This document shows positions 9,140-17,432 of a stretch of DNA of 40,800 nt, piece by piece. The first letter of the stretch is position 1. Each line of letters begins with the position of its first letter. The position numbers and the translations under genes are program-made. Origin of the DNA: Brevibacterium sp. (lineage in GTDB: Bacteria > Actinomycetota > Actinomycetes > Actinomycetales > Brevibacteriaceae); contig JAPSIC010000012.1 of NCBI GenBank assembly GCA_031179165.1, positions 1 to 40,800 on the forward strand, given 5' to 3'. The notes below the pieces were generated by a model, which saw only the letters and a list, made by a program, of their open reading frames with translations, ran no database searches and was not told the origin of the DNA.

Positions 9140-9347
9140 GATGTCTTTCTTTCCGGTTGAGAGGGCGGCACAGGGTGCGCCGCCGGGTGGAGCATTGCCC
9201 TCATTCTGACACCGACGCCGAATGTCTGCCGTGAACTCGCGCCGAATATGTCGAGACTGTGACAAGTGCCGCATGCGGGTCTCCTCCGATCCGGCCGCCG
9301 CAGAAGCGGTTGTTAGGGTGGGTGCATTCCTCGTCCGGAGCGCGCGG

Positions 9348-9380
9348 CAGCGGCTGCGGAACTGAGTTCCGCAGCCGCTG
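9348..9380 (-). terminator. Terminator-like hairpin downstream of the MFS gene
   Basis: Perfect 33-bp palindrome CAGCGGCTGCGGAACT-G-AGTTCCGCAGCCGCTG; no U-tract. Confidence 0.5.
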
Positions 9381-9454
9381 TGATCGCGAGAATGACTTCG
9401 CGGGTCCTGAGGCTTTCCCGGCTCGTGCGCCCGGCGTTCAGCCGATGCGGCCGC

Positions 9455-10843
9455 TCAGGCGTCGCCGCCGGTGAGCGCGTACGCCTCGTCGAGGGGTGAC
9501 TCCTCGAGGTGACCGTCGACCCGGCGCAGCGCCTTCCAGCCGAGCGCCAGAACCAGGGTCGAGGCGAGCACCGCACCGGCGCCGAAGAGGTAGGGGGCGC
9601 CCGCGCTGATCGACTCGGAGACGGTTCCGGCCACCATCGGGGCGACAGCGCCGCCGAGGAACCGGACCCCGGAGTATGTGCCCGAGGCGACGGGACGCGG
9701 CAGCTCGCTGACCTCCATGACGGACTCGGTGAAGACGGTGTTGAGGACGCCGAGCAGCAGGCCCGCCGCGATCACGCAGACGATGATGCCGACGAAGGAT
9801 TCGACGAGGAACGCCATCGCCACGAGCAGAGCGGCCAGGAGGATGAGAGTGAGGACGAGGCTGCGCCGGCGTCCCATCCGCTTGGTCAGCAGCGGGGCCC
9901 CGAACACCGAGGTGACGGCCAGGCACACGCCCCAGCCGAAGAAGACCCACCCGAGTCCCATCGCGCCGAAGTCCTCGAGGCCGAGCCGGTGCGCGGCCGC
10001 CTCCACCGGGAACGGGCTGTAGGCGAGGAGCACGAAGAAGCCGAAGTTGTAGAGCAGGGCCGAGATCCCGAGCGTGCAGATGCCCGGATGGGCCAGCGCC
10101 CGGAAGGTGGCGCTGAGCTTGACGTGGTCGGCGGCGCCGGAACCCGAGTGAGCGTGGGCTTCGGAGTGAGTGTCGGCCCCCGCCTCCTTCCTGCTCCCGG
10201 TGGCGTTCGGCAGCAGCACCATGATGGCGATGAAGCCGATGGCCATGAGCACCGCGGTGCCGAAGAACGGACCGCGCCAGGAGATCCCGCCGAGCAGACC
10301 GCCCAGCAGGGGGCCGGTGGCGATCCCGATCCCGAGTGCCGCCTCGTAGAGGATGATCGCCTTCTCGGCTCCGCCCGATGCCGCCCCGACGATGGTCGAC
10401 AGGGCCGTGGAGATGAACAGGGCGTTGCCCAGTCCCCACCCGGCGCGGAAACCGATGATCTGATCGACCGTGCCGGAGAATCCGGCGAGCGCGGCGAAGG
10501 CGACGATGAGGACAAGGCCGATGAGCAGTGTCGTCTTCGCCCCGATCCGCGAGGACACGAAGCTGGTGAAGAACATCATCCCGCCGGTGATGAACAGGTA
10601 GCTGGTGAACAGCAGCATGGACTGCGAGGGGGAGGCGTCGAGTTCGGCCGAGATGGCGGGGAGGATCGGGTCGACGAGGCCGATGCCCATGAAGGCGATG
10701 ACGCAGGCGAATGCGACTGCCCAGACCGCTCGCGGCTGCCGGAGGATGGACTCCTCCTCGTCTCCTCTGACCGTGCTGTTCTCGGTTGCGCTCATCGCCG
10801 GTCCACCGGCTCCTTTCGTTCGTGACTGCTCGTTGCTGATCAT
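9455..10843 (-). CDS. MFS transporter, co-transcribed with marR
   Basis: 12-TM MFS pattern (AVWAVAFACVIAFMGIGLVDPILPAISAELDASPSQSMLLFTSYLFITGGMMFFTSFVSSRIGAKTTLLIG); ATG overlaps the MarR stop (alternative start 10795). Confidence 0.85.
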   Translation of the reverse strand: MISNEQSRTKGAGGPAMSATENSTVRGDEEESILRQPRAVWAVAFACVIAFMGIGLVDPILPAISAELDASPSQSMLLFTSYLFITGGMMFFTSFVSSRIGAKTTLLIGLVLIVAFAALAGFSGTVDQIIGFRAGWGLGNALFISTALSTIVGAASGGAEKAIILYEAALGIGIATGPLLGGLLGGISWRGPFFGTAVLMAIGFIAIMVLLPNATGSRKEAGADTHSEAHAHSGSGAADHVKLSATFRALAHPGICTLGISALLYNFGFFVLLAYSPFPVEAAAHRLGLEDFGAMGLGWVFFGWGVCLAVTSVFGAPLLTKRMGRRRSLVLTLILLAALLVAMAFLVESFVGIIVCVIAAGLLLGVLNTVFTESVMEVSELPRPVASGTYSGVRFLGGAVAPMVAGTVSESISAGAPYLFGAGAVLASTLVLALGWKALRRVDGHLEESPLDEAYALTGGDA

Positions 10844-11289
10844 TCGTCGCGGTCCACCGGATGCTGGTCGGCCAGGTATTCGCTGACGAGCCCCAGCGCC
10901 CGGTCCACGCTGATGCGCTCCTCGGCGCTCAGCGAGCGGAAATAAGGCTCCATCTGCTCGGCCATCGCGGTCCGGTGCCCGGCCAGCTGCCGCCGGCCCG
11001 CCTCGGTGAGGGAGAACTGCGAGGCCCTCCTGTCGGACGCGCTGGCGGTCCGCTCGACGAATCCCTCGGCCTCCAGTCGGGCCAGCAGCTTCGTGGCCGC
11101 CGGCTGGGAGCAGAGGTATCCCTGCGCGAAGTGGCCGACGCGCACCGGCTGGTACTGCTCGACGACCGCGAGCGCCCGGAGGACGACGAGGTCGCTCTCG
11201 TTGCCGATGGTCCGTCGCAGCGCCCGGGTCAGGCGCGACGAGACGACGACCAGGCGCGAGACGAGTTGCCGCGGGTCCGCATCTTCCAT
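10840..11289 (-). CDS. MarR family transcriptional regulator
   Basis: wHTH with ...GYLCSQPAATKLLARLEAEGFVERTASASDRRASQFSLTEAGRRQLAGHR. Confidence 0.88.
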   Translation of the reverse strand: MEDADPRQLVSRLVVVSSRLTRALRRTIGNESDLVVLRALAVVEQYQPVRVGHFAQGYLCSQPAATKLLARLEAEGFVERTASASDRRASQFSLTEAGRRQLAGHRTAMAEQMEPYFRSLSAEERISVDRALGLVSEYLADQHPVDRDE

Positions 11290-11294
11290 GAATC

Positions 11295-11313
11295 AGTTAT
11301 ATAACTTGGTTAT
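11295..11313. promoter_or_regulatory. Candidate MarR autoregulatory operator
   Basis: Three alternating half-sites GTTAT-ATAAC-TTG-GTTAT immediately upstream of the MarR start. Confidence 0.6.
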
Positions 11314-11398
11314 GGACTTTGGCAAACGCGCACCTCCGTCGGCCCGCGTGATGAACGTCATGGATTCCTCGCATCTGGGCATGCTAATGTGTGCTCAA

Positions 11399-11524
11399 CA
11401 TGTTCCGGGGACGGTGAAATTCCGTGCCGGCGGTGACAGTCCGCGACCTGGGTGCACTTCGTGCAACCGGCTGACTCGGTGGAATTCCGAGACCGACAGT
11501 AAGAGTCTGGATGGGAGGAACATG
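11399..11524 (+). ncRNA. FMN riboswitch (RFN element)
   Basis: Conserved RFN blocks (CGGGG..GGTGAAATTCCG..CCGGCGGTGACAGTCCGCGA..GGTGGAATTCCGAGACCGACAGTAAGAGTCTGGATGGGAGGAAC); P1 CATGTTCC (11399-11406) pairs with GGAACATG (11517-11524); directly upstream of the rib operon. Confidence 0.95.
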
Positions 11525-11542
11525 GCGACCGCGGTCGCCATG
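11521..11542. repeat. Perfect 22-nt palindrome in the riboswitch expression platform
   Basis: CATGGCGACCGCGGTCGCCATG is identical to its reverse complement and overlaps the P1 3' strand. Confidence 0.85.
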
Positions 11543-11603
11543 ACCGGGCACTGCTCGCAGTGCCGGCCAGGTGTCTTCGTCGCCGTGCATTGCACCCGCA
11601 ATC

Positions 11604-11637
11604 TCCTCCCTCCCGGCTCCGAACCTGGGAGGTTTTT
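11604..11637 (+). terminator. Terminator/SD-sequestering hairpin of the FMN riboswitch
   Basis: CCTCCC (11605-11610) pairs with GGGAGG (11627-11632) followed by TTTTT; GGGAGG is also the SD of ribD (ATG 11641). Confidence 0.75.
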
Positions 11638-11640
11638 CTG

Positions 11641-12699
11641 ATGGGAGCGGGATTCTCCGATCGCGACATCGCCGCGATGTCGGCGGCCCTCGACGCCGCG
11701 CGTCAGGGCCACCGCGGAGCCAACCCCCTCGTGGGCGCCGCGATCGTGACCGCGGACGGCCAGACGGTGACCGGCTTCCATGCCGGCGCCGGTTCGCTCC
11801 ACGCCGAGGCGGACGCCATCGTCAAGGCCAAGCGCCTCGGCGTCGATCTCACCACCTCCGCCCTGTTCGTGACCCTGGAGCCGTGCTCCCATTACGGCCG
11901 CACCGGCCCCTGCACCGGCGCCATCCTCGACGCCGGCATCCCCGAGGTCGTCTTCGCCCTGCCCGACTCCCACGCCGTGGCCGCCGGGGGTGGTACCGTG
12001 CTCGCCGAGGCGGGCGTCCGGGTCCGCTCGGGGCTGTGCCGGGAGGAGTCGGCCACCCTCAACTTCAGGTGGCGCACCGCGGTGAACGCCTCCCGTCCCT
12101 TCGTCACGGCGAAGATCGCCCAGAGCCTCGACGGGCGGGCGGCCGCCGCCGACGGGACGAGCAAGTGGATCACCTCGCGCGAATCGCGTGAGCACGCCCA
12201 CCTCCTGCGGTCCCGGGTCGGCGCGGTCATCGTGGGAACGGGTACGGCGTCCGCCGACAATCCCATGCTCACCGCCCGCGAATCGTCCGGTCGGCTGCTG
12301 CAGACGCAGCCGCTGCCCGTCGTCATCGGCGTCTCGTCCCTGCCCCCCGGCTCCCACCTCGCGCGCAATCCCGACACTCTGCACGTGCGCACCCGCGACG
12401 TCACCGCCGCCCTCGCCGAGCTCTACGCCCAGGGCATCCAGCATGTCCTGGTCGAGGGCGGCCCGACCCTGCTCGGCTCGTTCTTCGCCGCCGGAGTCGT
12501 CGACGAGATCTTCTGCTACCAGGCCCCGATGATCCTCGGACCCGGGCGATCGTCCCTGGAGGGGTTGGCCATCTCGACTCTGAGTGAGTCGATCGGCCTC
12601 GTTCCCGACGACACCGCCGAACCGGCGATCTCCCGCCTGGGACGGGATGTGCTGCTGCACTTCGCCCCGGCGGCCCGGCCCGCGGACTTCACGATCTGA
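11641..12699 (+). CDS. ribD: Bifunctional diaminohydroxyphosphoribosylaminopyrimidine deaminase / 5-amino-6-(5-phosphoribosylamino)uracil reductase
   Basis: Deaminase motif HAEADAI...TLEPCSHYGRTGPCTGAILDAGI; reductase domain RPFVTAKIAQSLDGRAAAADGTSKWITS. Confidence 0.95.
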   Translation: MGAGFSDRDIAAMSAALDAARQGHRGANPLVGAAIVTADGQTVTGFHAGAGSLHAEADAIVKAKRLGVDLTTSALFVTLEPCSHYGRTGPCTGAILDAGIPEVVFALPDSHAVAAGGGTVLAEAGVRVRSGLCREESATLNFRWRTAVNASRPFVTAKIAQSLDGRAAAADGTSKWITSRESREHAHLLRSRVGAVIVGTGTASADNPMLTARESSGRLLQTQPLPVVIGVSSLPPGSHLARNPDTLHVRTRDVTAALAELYAQGIQHVLVEGGPTLLGSFFAAGVVDEIFCYQAPMILGPGRSSLEGLAISTLSESIGLVPDDTAEPAISRLGRDVLLHFAPAARPADFTI

Positions 12700-12731
12700 C
12701 TCCCCCACTTCGCTTCAACCAAGGAGGACAT

Positions 12732-13520
12732 GTGTTCACCGGAATCATCGAACGGCTCGGTCGCGTCGAGGCCATCGAGCTGGGCACCGACTCGGCCGTC
12801 ATCACGATCGACGCCGGCGACCTCGTCGCCGATCTCGAGCTCGGCGGCTCCCTGGCGGTCAACGGCGTCTGCCTGACATCGATCCGCAGCGCCGAGGCGA
12901 GCGCCTCGGGAACGGCGGGCACCGCCGCGGCGTCGGAGGGCACCGCGTCGGCTCCCGCGTCGGGCCGCTTCGTCGCCGAGGTGATGGGCGAGACGCTGCG
13001 CCTGACGGGCATCGGCGCCCTGCAGGTCGGCGACGAGGTCAACCTCGAACGCTGCACCCCCGCCTCCGGCCGGTTCGACGGCCACATCGTCCAGGGTCAC
13101 GTCGACGGCTGCGGCGAACTGCTCCACCGCGAGGACCATCCCGAGTGGTCGACCCTGCGCATCGGCATTCCCCACGACCTCGCCCCGTACACGGCCGTCA
13201 AGGGATCCATCGCGCTCAACGGCGTCTCGCTCACCCTGACCGCCGTGTCCGCCTCGCACGAGCCGCGCGCCTGGGTGGAGGTCGGCCTGATCCCGGCCAC
13301 CCTGACCCACACCACCTTCGGCAGCCTCAAGGCCGGTGACCCCGTCAACGTCGAAGTCGACGTGCTCGCGAAGTACACCGCTCGCCTGCTCTCCTTCCGC
13401 ACGCCCACCATCTCCCCGCTCACCGGTGCTCCGGCGTCCGCCGACGCCGCGAATGCCACGGCCGTCAACGCCGCCACCACCATCAACCCCGCTTCAGTCC
13501 AAGGAAACGACCATGTCTGA
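12732..13520 (+). CDS. ribE: Riboflavin synthase (alpha subunit type)
   Basis: MFTGIIERLGRVEAIE...GGSLAVNGVCLT...VMGETLRLT...GHIVQGHVDG; GTG start after AAGGAGGACAT. Confidence 0.94.
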   Translation: MFTGIIERLGRVEAIELGTDSAVITIDAGDLVADLELGGSLAVNGVCLTSIRSAEASASGTAGTAAASEGTASAPASGRFVAEVMGETLRLTGIGALQVGDEVNLERCTPASGRFDGHIVQGHVDGCGELLHREDHPEWSTLRIGIPHDLAPYTAVKGSIALNGVSLTLTAVSASHEPRAWVEVGLIPATLTHTTFGSLKAGDPVNVEVDVLAKYTARLLSFRTPTISPLTGAPASADAANATAVNAATTINPASVQGNDHV

Positions 13521-14934
13521 CACCACACCCACCCACCTCGGAGCCCCCTCACCCGCTGGACACCCCGGCGAGGACACGCAGTCGCCCGCCGACCACCTCG
13601 GCGACGGTACCGGGCTCGACACGATCGAGCAGGCCATCGCGGAGATCGCGGCCGGTCGGCCGATCGTCGTCGTCGACGATGAGGACCGCGAGAACGAGGG
13701 CGATCTGATCATGGCCGCCGAATTGGCGACGGCGGAGACGATGGGGTTCTTCGTCCGCTTCACCTCCGGCGTGGTCTGCGCGCCGCTGGAGGCCGACCGT
13801 GCCGCCGCGCTCGGCCTGCCGCCGATGGTCACCGACAACGAGGACCCCAAGGGCACCGCGTACACGATCAGCTGCGACGCCGTCGGCGTGACCACCGGGA
13901 TCAGCGCCGCCGAACGGGCCCTGACCGGCCGCGCCCTGGCGATGGCCGAGCCCGACCCCACCGCGATCACCCGGCCCGGGCACGTGTTCCCGCTCATCGC
14001 GAAGTCCGGCGGCGTGCGGGAGCGCCCGGGCCACACCGAGGCCGGGGTCGAGTTCGCCCGCCTCGCCGGCGCCCAGCCCGTGTCGATGATCGCCGAGGTG
14101 GTCCACGACGACGGCTCGATGATGCGCTTCGACGCCCTGCGCCGGTTCGCCGACGCCCACGGCCTGGTCATGGTCTCGATCGAGCAGCTCGTCAGGTACC
14201 TGGAGGCCGGTGACGGGCAGAGCGCGGTGCCCAAGGATCTGCCCACCGAGGTGCCGCTGCCGACGAAGTACGGCACATTCATCACCCGCGCCTTCACCGT
14301 CGACGGCCACGACCACCTCGGCGTCTACACCGGACTCGACCGGACTGCGGGGACGATCGAGCAGGCGGAGACGGATCCGGAGTCCGCGTCGAAGCCGGTC
14401 GCCGGGGCGGGTACGGGGTCCGCGTCGAAGCCGGCCGCCGGGGCGGGTGCGGGGTCCGAGTCGGCTCCGGCCCCACTCGTGCGGGTGCACTCGGAGTGCC
14501 TGACGGGAGACGTCTTCGGCTCCTACCGGTGCGACTGCGGGGAGCAGCTCGAGCTCGCCCTGGAGATGATCGCCGATCAGGGAGGCGCGGTCGTCTACCT
14601 CACCGGCCATGAGGGCCGCGGAATCGGCCTGAGCAACAAGATCAAGGCCTACGCCCTGCAGGACTCGGGCCTCGACACGGTCGAGGCCAACCTCAGGCTC
14701 GGCTTCTACGATGATGTCCGCGACTACCGCGCGGCCGCGGAGTTCCTCCACACCCTGGGCCTGACCCGGATCCGGCTGCTGACGAACAACCCCGAGAAGA
14801 CGCACGCCCTCGAGGCCCTCGGCATCACCGTCGAGGCGGTCGTCCCGATCGAGATCCCCGCCCGGCCGGAGAACTCCAAGTACCTCGCGACCAAACGCAA
14901 CCGCATGCACCACACCCTGACCCTCGCCGGCTGA
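13513..14934 (+). CDS. ribBA: Bifunctional 3,4-dihydroxy-2-butanone-4-phosphate synthase / GTP cyclohydrolase II
   Basis: VVVDDEDRENEGDLIMAAE; VRVHSECLTGDVFGSYRCDCGEQLELAL; GHEGRGIGLSNKIKAYALQDSG. Start ATG 13513 overlaps ribE end. Confidence 0.95.
   Translation: MSDTTPTHLGAPSPAGHPGEDTQSPADHLGDGTGLDTIEQAIAEIAAGRPIVVVDDEDRENEGDLIMAAELATAETMGFFVRFTSGVVCAPLEADRAAALGLPPMVTDNEDPKGTAYTISCDAVGVTTGISAAERALTGRALAMAEPDPTAITRPGHVFPLIAKSGGVRERPGHTEAGVEFARLAGAQPVSMIAEVVHDDGSMMRFDALRRFADAHGLVMVSIEQLVRYLEAGDGQSAVPKDLPTEVPLPTKYGTFITRAFTVDGHDHLGVYTGLDRTAGTIEQAETDPESASKPVAGAGTGSASKPAAGAGAGSESAPAPLVRVHSECLTGDVFGSYRCDCGEQLELALEMIADQGGAVVYLTGHEGRGIGLSNKIKAYALQDSGLDTVEANLRLGFYDDVRDYRAAAEFLHTLGLTRIRLLTNNPEKTHALEALGITVEAVVPIEIPARPENSKYLATKRNRMHHTLTLAG
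14382..14453 (+). repeat. Two tandem 36-bp repeats in the ribBA coding sequence
   Basis: GTCCGCGTCGAAGCCGGTCGCCGGGGCGGGTACGGG and GTCCGCGTCGAAGCCGGCCGCCGGGGCGGGTGCGGG (2 mismatches), then a partial GTCCGAGTCGG. Confidence 0.85.
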
Positions 14935-14993
14935 CCCGCCCGACCGCGAACAGCCCCATCACGAACAGCCCCTGACGAACAGAAGGAACACCC

Positions 14994-15470
14994 ATGGCAC
15001 ATTTCGGAGCACCTGACATCTCCATCGACGCGAGCGAGCTCAAGGTGGCGATCGTCGCCGCCTCCTGGCACACGCAGATCATGGAGGGACTCGTCTCGGG
15101 TGCGCAGCGCGCCGCGGCGGAAGCCGGCGCACAGACGACCCTGGTCCGGGTCCCCGGCAGCTTCGAGCTGCCCGTCGCCGCGGCCAGGCTGGCTCCGCAC
15201 TTCGACGCGGTGGTGGCCCTGGGCGTCGTCATCCGCGGCGGCACCCCGCACTTCGACTACGTCTGCCAAGCCGCCACGGACGGGCTCAACCGGGTCGCGA
15301 TCGACTCACGCAAACCCGTCGGGTTCGGGGTGCTGACCTGCGACAGCGAGGAGCAGGGGCTTGACCGTGCCGGTCTCGAGGGGTCCCGTGAGGACAAGGG
15401 CCACGAGGCGATGACCGCGGCACTGGCCACCGCCCAGGTCCTCGCCGACTACCCGCTCACGCAGTCTTGA
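14994..15470 (+). CDS. ribH: 6,7-dimethyl-8-ribityllumazine synthase
   Basis: [22 protein letters not shown]...[17 protein letters not shown]...[18 protein letters not shown]. Confidence 0.94.
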   Translation: MAHFGAPDISIDASELKVAIVAASWHTQIMEGLVSGAQRAAAEAGAQTTLVRVPGSFELPVAAARLAPHFDAVVALGVVIRGGTPHFDYVCQAATDGLNRVAIDSRKPVGFGVLTCDSEEQGLDRAGLEGSREDKGHEAMTAALATAQVLADYPLTQS

Positions 15471-15525
15471 TCACATTTGGTGCTATACATCTGTTTCAAA
15501 ACAGATGTATAGCACCAGATGTGAT
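15470..15525. repeat. 56-bp AT-rich near-perfect palindrome between convergent ribH and poxB
   Basis: ATCACATTTGGTGCTATACATCTGTTT-CA-AAACAGATGTATAGCACCAGATGTGAT: 27-bp arms, 26/27 complementary, 2-nt centre. Confidence 0.9.
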
Positions 15526-15545
15526 GGAAGTTCGGCGGGGACCGC

Positions 15546-17261
15546 TCAGAACAGCTGGCGGATGTTCGAGCGGGCGAGGTCGATGAGCTCGTCGCCGCGG
15601 CCCGACAGCACCGTGCGGATGGCGTAGAGGGCGAAGCCCTTGGCCTGCTCCGCGCTGATCGACGGAGGCATCGACAGCTCCTGCCGCTCGGTGACCACGT
15701 CGAGGACGGCCGGACCCTTGTGGTCGAGGAACTTCTTGACCGTGGCGGGCAGCTGCGAGGACTTCTCGACCCGGAATCCCTTGATCCTGACGGATTCGGC
15801 GATGCCGGAGAAATCGGGGTTGGACAGGTCGGTGCCGAAAGTGACGAACCCGGCGGCCTTCATCTCCAGCTCGACGAAGTTGAGCGAGGAGTTGTTGTAG
15901 ACGACGGTCTTGACGGGCAGGTCGTTCTGGGTCAGGGTCAGCAGTTCCCCGAGCAGCATCGCCAGCCCGCCGTCTCCGGCCATCGCGATCACCTGCCGGT
16001 CCGGATTCGACGCCTGCACGCCGACGCTCTGCGACAGCGCATTCGCCATTGACCCGTGGCTGAAGGACCCGATCAGCCGCCGCTTCCCGTTCATCGCCAG
16101 ATACCGCGCGGCCCAGACGACGGGCGAACCGACATCGGGGACGAACACGGCATCGTCATCGGCGAAGTCGTTGATGAGCTTCGTCAGGTACTGCGGATGG
16201 ATCGTCCGCTTCGACGGGGTCGCCAGGTCGTCGAGGCCCTTGCGGGCCTTCGCGTAGTGCTTGGTCATCGCCTTGAGGTGAGAGCCGCTGCGGCCGGAGT
16301 CGATCAGCGGCAGCAGGGCCTCGACGGTGTCGGCGACGGTGCCCACCAGTCCGATGTCGACCCTGGTCCGCCGGCCGAGCTGTGAGCCCCTGACATCGAC
16401 CTGGATGACGGTCGCATCCTCGGGATAGAACTGCTGATAGGGCAGGTCGGTTCCCAGCATGAGCAGGGCATCGCAGTCCTTGAGGGCGTGATAGCCCGAG
16501 GAGAACCCGAGCAGACCCGTCATCCCGACGTCATAGGGATTGTCGTATTCGACGAACTCCTTCCCGCGCAGGGAGTGGACGACCGGGGCTTGGAGCCGCT
16601 CGGCGATCGCGACGAGCTCGTCGTGGGCGCCCTCGGTCCCCGACCCGGCGAGGATCGTCACCTTCTTACTCGAGTTGAGTGCCTCGGCGGCCGCCGTGAT
16701 CTGGGAGGACGCGGGGATCACGCGCGATCGGTGGGCGCGGATCACCTCGGCGTGCGCGTCGATCTCGCCGAGCCCGACGTCGCCGGGGATGACGAGGACC
16801 GCGACCCCGCGCTTCTCCACGGCCTCGCGCATGGCGATGCGCAGCAGGCGGGGCATCTGATCCGCATGCGCCACGTGTTCGACGTAGACGCTGCACTCAC
16901 GGAACACCTCGGTGGGGTGGGTCTCCTGGAAGTAGCCGGATCCGATCTCATCGCTGGGGATGTGCGCGGCGATCGCGAGCACCGGGACGCGGGAGCGCTG
17001 CGCGTCGTAGAGGCCGTTGATGAGGTGGAGGTTGCCGGGCCCGCAGCTGCCGGCGCACACGGCGAGCTCACCGGTCATCGCGGCCTCACCACTCGCGGCG
17101 AAGGCAGCTCCCTCTTCGTGCCGGACGTGGACCCATTCGAGTTCGGGGTTGACCCGGAGGGCGTCGGTGAAGCCGTTGAGGGAGTCCCCGGGAATGCCGT
17201 AGACCCGTTCGACCCCACTGGCCACGAGCGTATCGACGATGTTTCTGGCGACGGTTGGCAT
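15546..17261 (-). CDS. poxB: ThDP-dependent pyruvate dehydrogenase (quinone) / pyruvate oxidase family
   Basis: ERVYGIPGDSLNGFTDAL...VRHEEGAAFAASGEAAMTGELAVCAGSCGPGNLHLINGLYDA; MAGDGGLAMLLGELLT. Confidence 0.9.
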   Translation of the reverse strand: MPTVARNIVDTLVASGVERVYGIPGDSLNGFTDALRVNPELEWVHVRHEEGAAFAASGEAAMTGELAVCAGSCGPGNLHLINGLYDAQRSRVPVLAIAAHIPSDEIGSGYFQETHPTEVFRECSVYVEHVAHADQMPRLLRIAMREAVEKRGVAVLVIPGDVGLGEIDAHAEVIRAHRSRVIPASSQITAAAEALNSSKKVTILAGSGTEGAHDELVAIAERLQAPVVHSLRGKEFVEYDNPYDVGMTGLLGFSSGYHALKDCDALLMLGTDLPYQQFYPEDATVIQVDVRGSQLGRRTRVDIGLVGTVADTVEALLPLIDSGRSGSHLKAMTKHYAKARKGLDDLATPSKRTIHPQYLTKLINDFADDDAVFVPDVGSPVVWAARYLAMNGKRRLIGSFSHGSMANALSQSVGVQASNPDRQVIAMAGDGGLAMLLGELLTLTQNDLPVKTVVYNNSSLNFVELEMKAAGFVTFGTDLSNPDFSGIAESVRIKGFRVEKSSQLPATVKKFLDHKGPAVLDVVTERQELSMPPSISAEQAKGFALYAIRTVLSGRGDELIDLARSNIRQLF

Positions 17262-17432
17262 GAGCTTCCTTCCCGTTGAAACATGGCTCGTCGTCAGTCT
17301 AATCCCGGCCCCGGAACGTGTCCCGACGGCGGGTGCCTCGCGCTTCCGGCGTCTTGGGCTCCGACCTGCCCATAGGATTGGACCGCAGTGCCCGCACGCC
17401 CCATCCGAGCCCCATAGCGCTTCAGGAGACCC

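Noticed and set aside
9348-9380. 33-bp perfect palindrome as a novel element
   Set aside because: Position just after the MFS stop and GC-rich stem make a transcription terminator the simplest explanation.
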